The position numbers and the translations under genes were made by a program. A stretch of DNA of 64,000 nt, from contig JAEZQK010000017.1 in the NCBI GenBank assembly GCA_023413135.1, forward strand, positions 9,242-73,241, written 5' to 3'. The DNA is from Bacillota bacterium. GTDB taxonomy: Bacteria; Bacillota; Clostridia; Christensenellales; Aristaeellaceae. Below are positions 33,447 to 42,438 of this stretch, one piece after another (positions within the stretch are counted from its first letter, which is position 1; each line of letters begins with the position of its first letter). The notes below the pieces were generated by a model. That model had not been told where the DNA came from. It worked only from the letters and a program-made list of their open reading frames with translations, and did no database searches.

Positions 33447-34476
33447 ACCCCAATTGCTGGGCTACTTGCCGGAGGAGCTTGCGGCCTTTTTCAAGGAGCG
33501 TGGGCAGCCTGCCTTCCGGGCGGAGCAGGTGTTCACCTGGCTTCACCGGGGCTCGGAGTACGGCGATATGTCCAACGTGCCCAAAGCCCTCCGGGATTGG
33601 CTTTGCGAGAACACCGTCGCCCAGCCGGTTTCCATTTTGCAAACCCATGTGTCACGGCTGGATGGCACGGTGAAATTCCTGTTTGGTTTGACCGATGGCA
33701 ACTGTGTGGAAGGCGTGCTGATGAGTTATCATCACGGCCACACCCTTTGCATTTCCACCCAGGTGGGCTGCCGCATGGGCTGCGCCTTTTGCGCAAGCAC
33801 CCTGGGCGGATGTGTAAGAAGCCTTACCACGGCGGAAATGCTGGGGCAGATCCAATGCGCCAACCGTCACTTGAACGGTGAAAGCCGGGTGCACAACATC
33901 GTGTTGATGGGCAGCGGAGAACCGCTGGACAACTATGACAACGTGATGTGTTTTTTCCGGTTGGTCAACCATGAAAAGGGCCTGAACATCAGCCTTCGCA
34001 GCGTCTCCCTAAGCACCTGCGGCCTGGCGGACAAGATCCGCGATCTGGCGGAGGAAGGCCTCCCGGTTACGCTATCCGTTTCGCTGCACGCACCCAATGA
34101 TGAAATCCGCCGGCAAACCATGCCCGTTGCCAAAGCATACCCTATGGATGTATTGCTTTCCGCCTGCCGTTACTACATCGAAAAAACGGGCCGCCGGGTG
34201 ATCTTCGAATACGCGCTCATCGACAAAGTCAACGCTGAGCCCGCCCACGCGGAGGAACTGGCCTCAAGGCTTCGCGGCATGCAATGCCATGTGAATGTGA
34301 TTCCTTTAAATACCGTGGCGGAGCGGGATTTGAAAGGTGTTTCGGAAAAGAAGATCGAAGCTTTTTTGCAAACACTTGACCGCAAGCACATATCCGCCAC
34401 CAGGCGGCGGGAAATGGGCGATGATATTCAGGGGGCTTGTGGCCAGCTGCGCAGGAAAACGCTGAATTTAGGATAA
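33439..34476 (+). CDS. rlmN: 23S rRNA A2503 / tRNA A37 C2-methyltransferase (radical SAM)
   Basis: This 345-residue enzyme has the radical-SAM cluster motif CRMGCAFC at about residues 111-118, the N-terminal helical accessory domain, GSGEPLDNYDNV, and the C-terminal conserved Cys (DIQGACGQL near 336) that forms the methyl-transfer intermediate. The start is a GTG with AAAGGA 7 bases upstream, inside the end of rsmB (8-base overlap). Confidence 0.96.
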   Translation: MDKPQLLGYLPEELAAFFKERGQPAFRAEQVFTWLHRGSEYGDMSNVPKALRDWLCENTVAQPVSILQTHVSRLDGTVKFLFGLTDGNCVEGVLMSYHHGHTLCISTQVGCRMGCAFCASTLGGCVRSLTTAEMLGQIQCANRHLNGESRVHNIVLMGSGEPLDNYDNVMCFFRLVNHEKGLNISLRSVSLSTCGLADKIRDLAEEGLPVTLSVSLHAPNDEIRRQTMPVAKAYPMDVLLSACRYYIEKTGRRVIFEYALIDKVNAEPAHAEELASRLRGMQCHVNVIPLNTVAERDLKGVSEKKIEAFLQTLDRKHISATRRREMGDDIQGACGQLRRKTLNLG

Positions 34477-34504
34477 ATGTTATGCAATACCAAGGAGGGA
34501 TACC

Positions 34505-35212
34505 ATGATTGTGGCATCCAGGACCCACGCCGGATGGGTGCGCCCCAACAATCAGGATACGCTGCTGCTTTATGGCAGGCTGTACGGCGTTGCCGACGGC
34601 ATGGGGGGCCATAACGGCGGCGAGGTGGCCAGCAACAGTGCAGCAGAGGTGATCGGTGACATGCTTTCCGGCCTTGAGCCCAATGAAAAAAGGCTGGAAA
34701 CAGGCATCCAGGCGGCCAACCGCAGGCTGTATGAACAGCAATCCCAGGATGCGGCCCTTTCCGGTATGGGAACCACGATCACGGTGCTGTGGGAAGGCAA
34801 TGATGCAGTTTTTATCGGCCATGTCGGCGACAGCCGGGCCTATTTATTGCGGAATGGCGTATTCACCCAGGTCACCCAGGACCATTCCGTGGTGGCGGAG
34901 ATGATGCGCCAGGGCATACTCACCAAGGAAAAGGCCAAAAAGCATCCCTACCGCAATGTGATTACAAGGGCCGTGGGCACCTCCTCGGGCATTGAGGTGG
35001 ATGTGATCCGCCAGGAAAAAAAGCCCGGCGACATCTGGCTTATCTGCTCCGACGGGCTGTTTACCATGGTAGAGGAATCGGAGATTGAAAACGTGCTGAA
35101 GACGCTTCCTTTGGACGAGGCGGCGGAGCATCTTTTGAAACTGGCGCTGGACAATGGCGGGCGTGATAATATTTCTCTTGTGCTGCTGAAGGTAACGGAG
35201 GTGGCGCAATGA
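34505..35212 (+). CDS. prpC: PP2C-type serine/threonine phosphatase
   Basis: This 235-residue metal-dependent phosphatase has the canonical motifs NNQDTLL (about 16-22), GVADGMGGHNGGE (about 29-41), HVGDSRAYL near 107, SDGL near 182 and GGRDNISLVL near 220; the Asp residues bind the two metals. It overlaps the kinase gene by 4 bases and should reverse that kinase's phosphorylation. AAGGAGG precedes the ATG by 6 bases. Confidence 0.95.
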   Translation: MIVASRTHAGWVRPNNQDTLLLYGRLYGVADGMGGHNGGEVASNSAAEVIGDMLSGLEPNEKRLETGIQAANRRLYEQQSQDAALSGMGTTITVLWEGNDAVFIGHVGDSRAYLLRNGVFTQVTQDHSVVAEMMRQGILTKEKAKKHPYRNVITRAVGTSSGIEVDVIRQEKKPGDIWLICSDGLFTMVEESEIENVLKTLPLDEAAEHLLKLALDNGGRDNISLVLLKVTEVAQ

Positions 35213-37116
35213 CAGGACGCATGATTGCCCAGCGGTATCAAATACTGGACACCATTGGAAAGGGCGGCATGGCCATCGTCTACCGGGCCATCGATAACCG
35301 TACAGGCCATAGCGTGGCCATCAAGGTGCTCCGGCCCGAGTTTAGTCAGGATGAAGAATTTTTGAACCGCTTTCAGCGGGAGGCCGAGGCGGCCAGCAAG
35401 GTATCCCATCATAATATTGTAAATCTTCTGGATGTGGGGATGGACGGGGACAGCCGATATCTTGTCATGGAGTACGTCCAGGGCAAGACCCTCAAGGAAG
35501 TCATCCGTCAAAAAGGCAAACTCCCCTATACCACCGCGGTGCAAATCGCCATCCGCATCCTGTCCGCATTGCAGCACACCCACCGGAACGGTATCATCCA
35601 TAGGGATATCAAACCCCAAAACATACTGGTGCAGTCGGAAGGCCACATCAAGGTGGCGGATTTTGGCATCGCCCGCATGGCCAACAGTTCCACCCTCACC
35701 AAGGGCGACAGCGTGATGGGTTCCGTGCATTACTTCTCGCCGGAGCAGGCGGCAGGTGAAAACGTGGCCGAAACCAGCGACATCTACAGCGTAGGCGTGG
35801 TCATGTATGAAATGCTCACGGGGCAGGTGCCCTTTGATGGCGATAGCCCCGTGGCCGTAGCCATGCAGCATTTGCACAACGCGCCAAGGCCAATCTCGGA
35901 ACTTAGCCCCGATGTGCCTGCCGCCGTAGCACATGTGGTGTCGGTAGCCATGGAAAAGGAACCGCGATACCGCTATCAGAGCGCGCTGGAAATGGCTACA
36001 GACCTGAAAAAGGCGCTGGAGGGCAAAGTGGATCTTTCGGATCAAAAAAGCGACAGCCAGCCTATTCCGCCGCTGAACGGCCAGGGCACAGGCCCTGTTA
36101 AAGCCATCCGCAGCGATACGGCCCGCAGGCGAAACGCGCTTTCGCAGCAGGCAAAAATGCGGCTGCGTGTCCGCAAAACGTTGCGTTGGATCCTCACCAT
36201 CCTCATGGCCGGCATGGTCTTTTTCGGCTTGTACCTGGGCGGGAGGGAAATTTACGACAGGCTAAGCACCGGAACCACCGCCCCCGACCTGATCGGGCAG
36301 GACGAGCAAACGGCCATCCGCTTAAGCGAGCATGCGGGCCTGAAGACAGAAGTGCTGTACATTCACCATGCCGCCATACCGGCCGGAGTGGTCATATTGC
36401 AGACGCCGGAATACGATACGGAAATGCGCAAGGGCGAAACGATAGTGCTGCACATATCCAAAGGACCCGACCCCAACGTGCGGCTGATGCCAAAAGTCAC
36501 GGGCATGTTATACGGCGACGCTGTGCTGAATCTGCAAAACCTTGGCATCGCCATGGTGGTGGCTGAAAAGGTGATTTCCACCGAACCTGTGAATACCATC
36601 CTTTCCCAAACGCCGGAGGCCAACGAGCCTTACAATGCCGGAGATACGGTGCAGGTGGTGATATCCGGCGGCAGCGCCATCGTTCCGGATTTGAGCAACC
36701 TTACGCCGGAAGACGCACAGGCAACGCTAACGCAAAACGATTTGGTGCAGGGAGAGATGCAGTCGAAGGAAGTATCCGACAATGCCCTGGATGGAAAAAT
36801 CATCAGCCAGCAGCCCATCGGCGGCACGCAGGTGATACAGGGCACTTTAGTAAGCTTCACTGTTGCGGAATCGGAAAGCAGGCGCCACAAAGCGACCGTG
36901 ACGATTACCATGCCCGAAACCACAACCGGTGTCCATATAAGGGTAACGCTGGTGGATTTAAACGGCGTGGAGGCTGAAAAATACGCCGCCGTCCATGCGG
37001 CGGACAGCGATCCCAATCCGCAGATCGAGCTGTACAGTGACATGCCGGGCGTCATGACCTACAAGGTGTATTTTGATGATGTCTTTGCGTATGAAGATAC
37101 CGTAACGCTTAATTAG
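35209..37116 (+). CDS. prkC: PASTA-domain serine/threonine protein kinase
   Basis: This 635-residue kinase has a Hanks-type catalytic domain at about 10-270 (GKGGMAIVYRA, VAIKVL, HRDIKPQNIL, DFGIAR), a juxtamembrane linker, one membrane segment at about 325-345, and three extracellular PASTA repeats (about 355-560) that sense muropeptides or lipid II. A final beta-rich domain of about 70 residues has no clear family. In spore formers this kinase links peptidoglycan fragments to growth and germination, relevant to the ger operon downstream. Confidence 0.95.
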   Translation: MTGRMIAQRYQILDTIGKGGMAIVYRAIDNRTGHSVAIKVLRPEFSQDEEFLNRFQREAEAASKVSHHNIVNLLDVGMDGDSRYLVMEYVQGKTLKEVIRQKGKLPYTTAVQIAIRILSALQHTHRNGIIHRDIKPQNILVQSEGHIKVADFGIARMANSSTLTKGDSVMGSVHYFSPEQAAGENVAETSDIYSVGVVMYEMLTGQVPFDGDSPVAVAMQHLHNAPRPISELSPDVPAAVAHVVSVAMEKEPRYRYQSALEMATDLKKALEGKVDLSDQKSDSQPIPPLNGQGTGPVKAIRSDTARRRNALSQQAKMRLRVRKTLRWILTILMAGMVFFGLYLGGREIYDRLSTGTTAPDLIGQDEQTAIRLSEHAGLKTEVLYIHHAAIPAGVVILQTPEYDTEMRKGETIVLHISKGPDPNVRLMPKVTGMLYGDAVLNLQNLGIAMVVAEKVISTEPVNTILSQTPEANEPYNAGDTVQVVISGGSAIVPDLSNLTPEDAQATLTQNDLVQGEMQSKEVSDNALDGKIISQQPIGGTQVIQGTLVSFTVAESESRRHKATVTITMPETTTGVHIRVTLVDLNGVEAEKYAAVHAADSDPNPQIELYSDMPGVMTYKVYFDDVFAYEDTVTLN

Positions 37117-37133
37117 GAGGCTGATCATCTTTC

Positions 37134-38009
37134 ATGGAGGGCAGGATCGTGCTGGGCCTGGGCGGGCTGTATACCGTTAGGGATGCTTGCGGAACAGAAT
37201 ACGTATTAAGGGCCAAGGGCAAGTTCCGCCGCATGAAGCTGACGCCCCTGGTAGGCGACAATGTGGTGTTCACCCCCGGCACAGGCGACGAGCATGGCTG
37301 GGTGGAGGAAATCCTGCCCCGTGTCTCCGTAAGCCTCCGGCCCCCGGCGGCCAATGTGCAGCTTTTGATCGTGGTGGTGGCCCCTGCGCCGGCACCTGAT
37401 CTTTTGCTGGTGGACCGGCTGCTGGTAGGCGCCCGGCAGCAGCATATGGACGTGCTGCTGGTGCTGAATAAGCGGGAGTTGGACCCCCTGCTTCCGGAGC
37501 AGCTGGCCAAGGAATATGAGAAAGCAGATATCTCCTTCTTATCCGTAAGCGCGCTTCAGGCCGACAGTTTGAACAGGCTCCGGGAAAAGATGTGCGGAAA
37601 GCTCTGCTGCCTTGCCGGTCAATCCGGTGTGGGCAAAAGCACGCTGCTCAACACGCTGTTCGGACTGTCACTCAAGACCGGCGAAATCAGTCAAAAGATC
37701 GAGCGGGGCCGCCACACCACCCGCCATGCGGAGCTGCTTTCAAAGGACGGCCTTGAGGTTCTGGATACGCCGGGTTTCAGCCTTTGGGAAATGGCGGAGC
37801 CCATGGACCCTGTGCTATTGCAGGATTATTACCCGGAGTTTATTCCTTATCTGGATCAATGCAAGTTCTCCCCCTGCTATCACCACACCGAGCCCGGGTG
37901 TCATGTGCTGGCTGCGGTGAACCGGGGAGAACTTAATCGTGAGCGGATCACAAGGTATCACGCGCTTCTTTGTGAATGGAAGCAGTTGTGGAGGGAACGG
38001 TATGATTAA
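37134..38009 (+). CDS. rsgA: Ribosome small subunit-dependent GTPase A
   Basis: This 291-residue circularly permuted GTPase helps mature the 30S subunit. The OB-fold (about 1-75) precedes the G motifs in permuted order: NKRE (G4) near 114, GQSGVGKST (G1) near 162, DTPGF (G3) near 210. The C-terminal zinc site (CKFSPC then HH and C) starts near 243. G4 reads NKRE rather than NKxD, a change in the base-specificity residue. AGGAGG is rather far (13 bases) from the ATG; a GTG five codons later is an alternative, but MEGRI fits family N-termini. Confidence 0.95.
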   Translation: MEGRIVLGLGGLYTVRDACGTEYVLRAKGKFRRMKLTPLVGDNVVFTPGTGDEHGWVEEILPRVSVSLRPPAANVQLLIVVVAPAPAPDLLLVDRLLVGARQQHMDVLLVLNKRELDPLLPEQLAKEYEKADISFLSVSALQADSLNRLREKMCGKLCCLAGQSGVGKSTLLNTLFGLSLKTGEISQKIERGRHTTRHAELLSKDGLEVLDTPGFSLWEMAEPMDPVLLQDYYPEFIPYLDQCKFSPCYHHTEPGCHVLAAVNRGELNRERITRYHALLCEWKQLWRERYD

Positions 38010-38652
38010 GATCGCTCCATCGGTATTGGCGGCTAACGTGCTGCGCATGGGCGAGGATGTGCGCCGCATGATAGATGCCGGGTGCGACTGGCTGCACGTA
38101 GATATCATGGATGGAAACTTTGTACCCAACCTGTCCTACGGCCCGGCGCTGGTCAAGGCACTGAAAAAAGAAGTCACACTGCCCCTTGATGTGCACCTTA
38201 TGGTAAAGCATCCTGAACATTTTATCGAAACCTTTTTTAAGGCGGGGGCCCAAATCCTTACCGTGCATGAGGAAGTTGAATATCCCCTATCGTCTTTGCT
38301 GGATATGATTCATGGCCTTGGCCTTTTGGCGGGCGCATCCATAAAGCCGGCCACCCCCGTAGCAAATCTTGAAAAATATCTGCCCATGCTGGATATGGTC
38401 CTGGTCATGACAGTGGAACCGGGCTTTGGCGGACAAGCCTTCATGCCGGACATGGTGCAAAAGATACGGGAGCTTCGGGCCATGGGTTATGGCGGCATCA
38501 TCGAGGTGGACGGCGGCGTAAGCCCAAACAACGCCAAGCTGCTCATCGACAGCGGCGCCACGGCGCTGGTGATGGGCACGGCGCTGTTCACAGCGCAGAG
38601 CCCCGCCAAGATCATTCAGGACATACGTGCCATGGAAAAAACGCATGGATGA
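38002..38652 (+). CDS. rpe: Ribulose-phosphate 3-epimerase
   Basis: This 216-residue TIM-barrel enzyme interconverts ribulose 5-phosphate and xylulose 5-phosphate. It opens IKIAPSVLAAN, with HVDIMDGNFVPN (metal His and catalytic Asp), DVHLMV, MTVEPGFGGQAF and VDGGV, where the second catalytic Asp lies. It overlaps rsgA by 8 bases. Confidence 0.97.
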   Translation: MIKIAPSVLAANVLRMGEDVRRMIDAGCDWLHVDIMDGNFVPNLSYGPALVKALKKEVTLPLDVHLMVKHPEHFIETFFKAGAQILTVHEEVEYPLSSLLDMIHGLGLLAGASIKPATPVANLEKYLPMLDMVLVMTVEPGFGGQAFMPDMVQKIRELRAMGYGGIIEVDGGVSPNNAKLLIDSGATALVMGTALFTAQSPAKIIQDIRAMEKTHG

Positions 38653-39172
38653 TCAAGGCAAAACAAACAGCAATATATCCTGCTGCTTTACCGGGCACCG
38701 GCCGGAGCATTTGCCTTGGGGCCACATGGAAACACGGCAGGATTGCATGGATTATTATTTGAAGTTGTGGCGTGCTACGGAAGACATGATCGAAGCGGGT
38801 TGCCGCGTATTTTACTGCGGCATGGCACGGGGCATTGATACAATGGCCGCCCAAATCGTGCTGGGCCTTCGGGAAGCCAAGCCTGAACTTGGACTTAAGC
38901 TCATCGCCGTATGTCCCCACGCGGATCAGGCATCTTTCTGGAACGCAAAAGACAAGCAAATGCATCAATTTTTATTAAGCATGGCTGATGAAGTAGTTAT
39001 ATTGGCGCCTGCCTATACCCCCTCCTGCTTCCACCGCCGCAATAGGTTCATGGTGGACAGATGCGATTATGTGATCGCCGGGTTTGACGGCGTCACCAAA
39101 GGCGGCACCGCCTCCACGGTAACCTATGCCAGGCGGCGCGGCAAGCAAATACTGGTGGTTCCTCCCGCATAA
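38645..39172 (+). CDS. SLOG-family protein (DUF1273/YpsA-like)
   Basis: This 175-residue protein has the Rossmann-like SLOG fold: CCFTGHRPEHLPWG at residues 13-26, a CGMARGIDTMAAQIVLGL motif in the middle, VVILAPAYTPSC, and a C-terminal GGTASTVTYARRRGK. SLOG proteins bind nucleotide-derived ligands; the YpsA relatives affect division or stress, but this protein's role is unknown. It starts inside the last codons of rpe (ATGGATGA). Confidence 0.85.
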   Translation: MDDQGKTNSNISCCFTGHRPEHLPWGHMETRQDCMDYYLKLWRATEDMIEAGCRVFYCGMARGIDTMAAQIVLGLREAKPELGLKLIAVCPHADQASFWNAKDKQMHQFLLSMADEVVILAPAYTPSCFHRRNRFMVDRCDYVIAGFDGVTKGGTASTVTYARRRGKQILVVPPA

Positions 39173-39219
39173 AAGCCCCTATTTCCTGCCATGATACCTA
39201 TGAAATGGAGGGGCAGGAA

Positions 39220-39348
39220 ATGACAGATCAGCGCTTTTCTAAGGAACCACATAGGCAGGACGACGGGAAGGAAAAAACCCGCGAACCGATATTGCTCACA
39301 CCTCCGGCCAAGAAGCTCCGCATGAGCCGCAGGAAGGTAGAACATTAG
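39220..39348 (+). CDS. Small basic protein, 42 residues
   Basis: A short frame with a strong GGAGGGGCAGGAA ribosome site directly before its ATG encodes a hydrophilic, Lys/Arg-rich protein (MTDQRFSKEP at the start, KLRMSRRKVEH at the end). It follows the SLOG gene by 47 bases and precedes the germination operon. No family recognised; the site quality and operon position are the support. Confidence 0.5.
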   Translation: MTDQRFSKEPHRQDDGKEKTREPILLTPPAKKLRMSRRKVEH

Positions 39349-39480
39349 AAGCCGCTGCTTTCGTATCACCCCATGTTTAAAGTCAGGGGATGCGAAGGCA
39401 GGGTCTTTCTTTATATATTCGGATAAAGCAAGTGGTGGGCCATATGCAACCAACGTTGCTTCGCAAAGAAAGGGGTTTGC

Positions 39481-41034
39481 ATGTTTGGAATGAAGACCAG
39501 GGATAAACAAAAAGCGGTTGACGAAAGGGTAGCGGAAATCAACAGCAAGAACAAACATTTAAAGCTTGTTCATTCGCTGGATAAGAACATTGCAGCCATC
39601 CAGGAATTGTTTGTGGATGTAGATACGCTGCGGGTCAGGTGGATTCAGAACACTCATAACAAGGCCCTCCGGTACTGCCTTGTATTTAGCGATGGTGTGG
39701 TCGACACCGCTCTCATCAATGAAAATCTCATCCGGCCACTGATGAACTCAACCGCTACCGATAATACCTTTAACCTTATTGAAATGCTGGTAAAGCAGGT
39801 TGTGCAAATCAATGAAGCGAATACAACCGGTGATTTCCAGGAAATCATCACGGCTATCACCTATGGGGATACCGCTTTATTTGCCGAAGGCTGCGCCGAG
39901 GCTGTGATTTTTAACACAAAAGGTTATCTGACTCGGGCGACTATTGAACCGGATACCGAGAGAGTCTTAAGCGGACCCAGGGAGGGGTTTACTGAATCCA
40001 TTATGAGCAACCTCTCCTTCATCCGCAGAAGGATACGAACCAATGATCTCAAAATGAAAATATTTACGCTTGGCAAAAGGACCAAGACCAGCATTTGCGT
40101 AAGCTACATAGGCAGCATTGCCAGAAAAGAGAATGTAGACGAGGTGCTTCGGCGGCTTAAACAAATAGATGTTGACGCCCTTCTTGATACAAACTACATA
40201 ACGGAACTGATCAGAGATCACAAATGGTCTTTATTTCGTTCAATAGGGTATACAGAGCGGCCTGATGTGGTAGTAGGGAAACTATTGGAAGGGCGTATAG
40301 CAATTTTTGTAGATGGAACGCCAGTGGTATTAACGGTTCCCTATCTCTTCATTGAAAACTTTCAAAGCAGTGAAGATTACTACCTGAACTTTTACTATAC
40401 CTCCTTTTCAAGGATACTTAGGATCATTGGTTTCTTTTTGACCGTAGGCGTGCCTGGTTTCTATATCGCCATTGTGGCCTTCCATCAAGAAATGCTGCCC
40501 ACTCCACTGCTCATCAACATTGCGGCGGAGCGGCAGAGCGTACCATTACCGGCTGCCGTAGAGGCTTTTGTGATGCTGGTGATTTTCGATATCTTGAGGG
40601 AAACGGGTATCCGTATGCCCTCCAACATAGGCCAAGCCCTGGGCATTGTCGGTGCCCTGGTCATCGGGCAGGCGGCTGTGGAAGCAAGGCTTGTGGCTGC
40701 GCCTATGATCATTGTAGTAGGCATCACCGGCATCACCAACCTGCTGGTGCCAAAGCTCAACGCACCGGTGATCTATTTGCGCTTTTTTGTGCTGCTGTTG
40801 TCCTCCATCTTTGGTTTCTTTGGGTTTGTGCTTTCGACATCTGTCATGATGATTCATATGTTGAACCTTACTTCCTTTAGCGTGCCCCAAATATCCCTGG
40901 GGGGAAGCTTCCAGTACCAAGGCTTAAAGGATCTGGTCTTCCGTGGGCCTTGGTGGCAGATGCGCTATCGTTCCAGGCAGATGTCTCAGGATTTGGTCCG
41001 CATGAATGACAAGGGAGGGAACGGCAATGCGTAA
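39481..41034 (+). CDS. Spore germinant receptor subunit A (GerAA family)
   Basis: This 517-residue protein has the GerA-type plan: a soluble N-terminal half (about 1-290, with two subdomains) and a membrane half with about five spans (about 310-480), then a short basic tail. Family marks include TDNTFNLIEMLV near residue 97 and FVDGTPVVLTVPYLF near 278. It should sit in the inner spore membrane as the channel-forming subunit of a nutrient receptor. It overlaps the C-subunit gene by 8 bases. No strong sporulation-sigma promoter was identified in the 130 bases upstream. Confidence 0.92.
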   Translation: MFGMKTRDKQKAVDERVAEINSKNKHLKLVHSLDKNIAAIQELFVDVDTLRVRWIQNTHNKALRYCLVFSDGVVDTALINENLIRPLMNSTATDNTFNLIEMLVKQVVQINEANTTGDFQEIITAITYGDTALFAEGCAEAVIFNTKGYLTRATIEPDTERVLSGPREGFTESIMSNLSFIRRRIRTNDLKMKIFTLGKRTKTSICVSYIGSIARKENVDEVLRRLKQIDVDALLDTNYITELIRDHKWSLFRSIGYTERPDVVVGKLLEGRIAIFVDGTPVVLTVPYLFIENFQSSEDYYLNFYYTSFSRILRIIGFFLTVGVPGFYIAIVAFHQEMLPTPLLINIAAERQSVPLPAAVEAFVMLVIFDILRETGIRMPSNIGQALGIVGALVIGQAAVEARLVAAPMIIVVGITGITNLLVPKLNAPVIYLRFFVLLLSSIFGFFGFVLSTSVMMIHMLNLTSFSVPQISLGGSFQYQGLKDLVFRGPWWQMRYRSRQMSQDLVRMNDKGGNGNA

Positions 41035-42187
41035 AAAAGTCGGATTGGCTGTCCTGTGCCTTGAGCTTCTTTTTATATTGTGTGGCTGCTGGAATTATAG
41101 AAGTCTTAGCGATTTATCCATTGTTTCCGGCATGGCGGTGGACATGGACCCCGAAAGCGGCGAGTTAAAAGTGGTATATGAAACGGTCGATTTATCCGGA
41201 GATGTCAAAACCAGCGGTCCAAAATCGCAGCTGATCGAGTCCAAAGGAAAAACAATATTTGACGCCGCAAGGAATGCAAAAACACGGTTGGAAAAACGGC
41301 TATTTTTCGGAAACAATCTAATCCTTATCATTAGTGAGGAGCTTGCCAAGAGCGGGCATCTCATGCATTTGATCGACTGGTATATAAGGGATGCGGAGCT
41401 GCGCGAAACGACGTATATTGTCGTCTCCCAAGAGAAAACGGCAGCAGAGCTTTTAAGCGTGAAGGGAATCAATAATGCCATCGTCTCTTATGAAATTGGA
41501 AGTATCATTATGGATGATCATACCTCAACATCTTCCACCAGCAGCCTCATGCTGTATCAAGTCTACGATACAATGAAAACCGATGGGCTGTCCCTGACGC
41601 TGCCGGCTATTCACAAAATCACCAATGACGAGGAGCCTGCGAATGAAGTCAACGGCGTTGCTGTTTTCAAAGGCGAATCCTTATTGGGATTCTTGACACC
41701 GGAGGAAACGAAATACTTCCTGTTTGTGATCAACGAGGTGGAAGGCGGCATCCTTACGCTACCGGCAAAAGAGGGAGAGAAGGACGATGTTTCTTTGGAA
41801 ATCTCTGAAAACAAAACTAAACAATCATTCTCCGTTGAGGAAGGAAAACTGAAAATAACCGTCGATACGGAGGCAAGAGTATATCTGGCCGAGATTGCAG
41901 ATGAAATTGACGCCCTTGATGAAGAAAAAATTACTTCTTTGGAAGCGGCGGCCGGTGCAAAGCTGAAGCGGGAAATGGAAAGTGTGATCAAAAAGGTACA
42001 GGCAGAATATGGCTCAGATATCTTCGGGTTTGGAAATTTGATCCGCAAAAAAAACAACAAGCTGTGGTCTTCGGTATCCAGTTATTGGGATGATTTTTTT
42101 CCCACGCTTGAGGTTACAGTGAATGCCAAAGTTAACATCGCCAACTCCGCTTATATCAAAAGCACTGAGCAGGAGGACGCCAAGTGA
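41027..42187 (+). CDS. Spore germinant receptor lipoprotein subunit C (GerAC family)
   Basis: This 386-residue lipoprotein has a signal peptide ending LFILCGCW, where LCGC fits a lipobox and the second Cys followed by Trp matches GerC proteins (usually GCW). The WNYRSLSDLSIVSGMAVD start and the three-domain length are typical. GGGAGG precedes the ATG. It overlaps the next small gene through GTGA. Confidence 0.93.
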   Translation: MRKKVGLAVLCLELLFILCGCWNYRSLSDLSIVSGMAVDMDPESGELKVVYETVDLSGDVKTSGPKSQLIESKGKTIFDAARNAKTRLEKRLFFGNNLILIISEELAKSGHLMHLIDWYIRDAELRETTYIVVSQEKTAAELLSVKGINNAIVSYEIGSIIMDDHTSTSSTSSLMLYQVYDTMKTDGLSLTLPAIHKITNDEEPANEVNGVAVFKGESLLGFLTPEETKYFLFVINEVEGGILTLPAKEGEKDDVSLEISENKTKQSFSVEEGKLKITVDTEARVYLAEIADEIDALDEEKITSLEAAAGAKLKREMESVIKKVQAEYGSDIFGFGNLIRKKNNKLWSSVSSYWDDFFPTLEVTVNAKVNIANSAYIKSTEQEDAK

Positions 42188-42405
42188 TCACACTCATTGT
42201 TGCCGTGTTCTTTTTAGCCATCATCGCAGTTGATTTTCTGCCTAAATGGAAAAGCATGGGCACGAAGGAAAAGATTTTATACTGCGTGCTGATGCTTGTA
42301 AGCTTTGGCGTGCTGATCCTATATACCTTTGATGTTCCAATCCCTTCTCCCGCCAAGCCGATCATGGAACTGATTGATGCTCTATTTCCCAACTTGAGTC
42401 AGTAA
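42184..42405 (+). CDS. Small two-span membrane protein of the germination operon
   Basis: This 73-residue protein has two hydrophobic segments (about 2-20 and 33-49) and starts with GTG, with GGAGG 6-7 bases upstream inside the gerC gene. Small two-helix D subunits accompany some Ger receptors and modulate them, so this may be a D-type subunit; the sequence itself is too short for a firm family call. Confidence 0.7.
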   Translation: MITLIVAVFFLAIIAVDFLPKWKSMGTKEKILYCVLMLVSFGVLILYTFDVPIPSPAKPIMELIDALFPNLSQ

Positions 42406-42438
42406 TCACCACGACCAATGTCCTGAAAGGATAGAGCC

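Noticed and set aside
34948..36045. 365-codon frame opposite the phosphatase and kinase genes
   Set aside because: It spans two well-defined plus-strand genes in antisense and has no family features.
39349..39480. Sporulation sigma promoter upstream of the ger operon
   Set aside because: I looked for sigma-G-type -35/-10 pairs; TATATT and GGATA-like strings occur but not with acceptable spacing.
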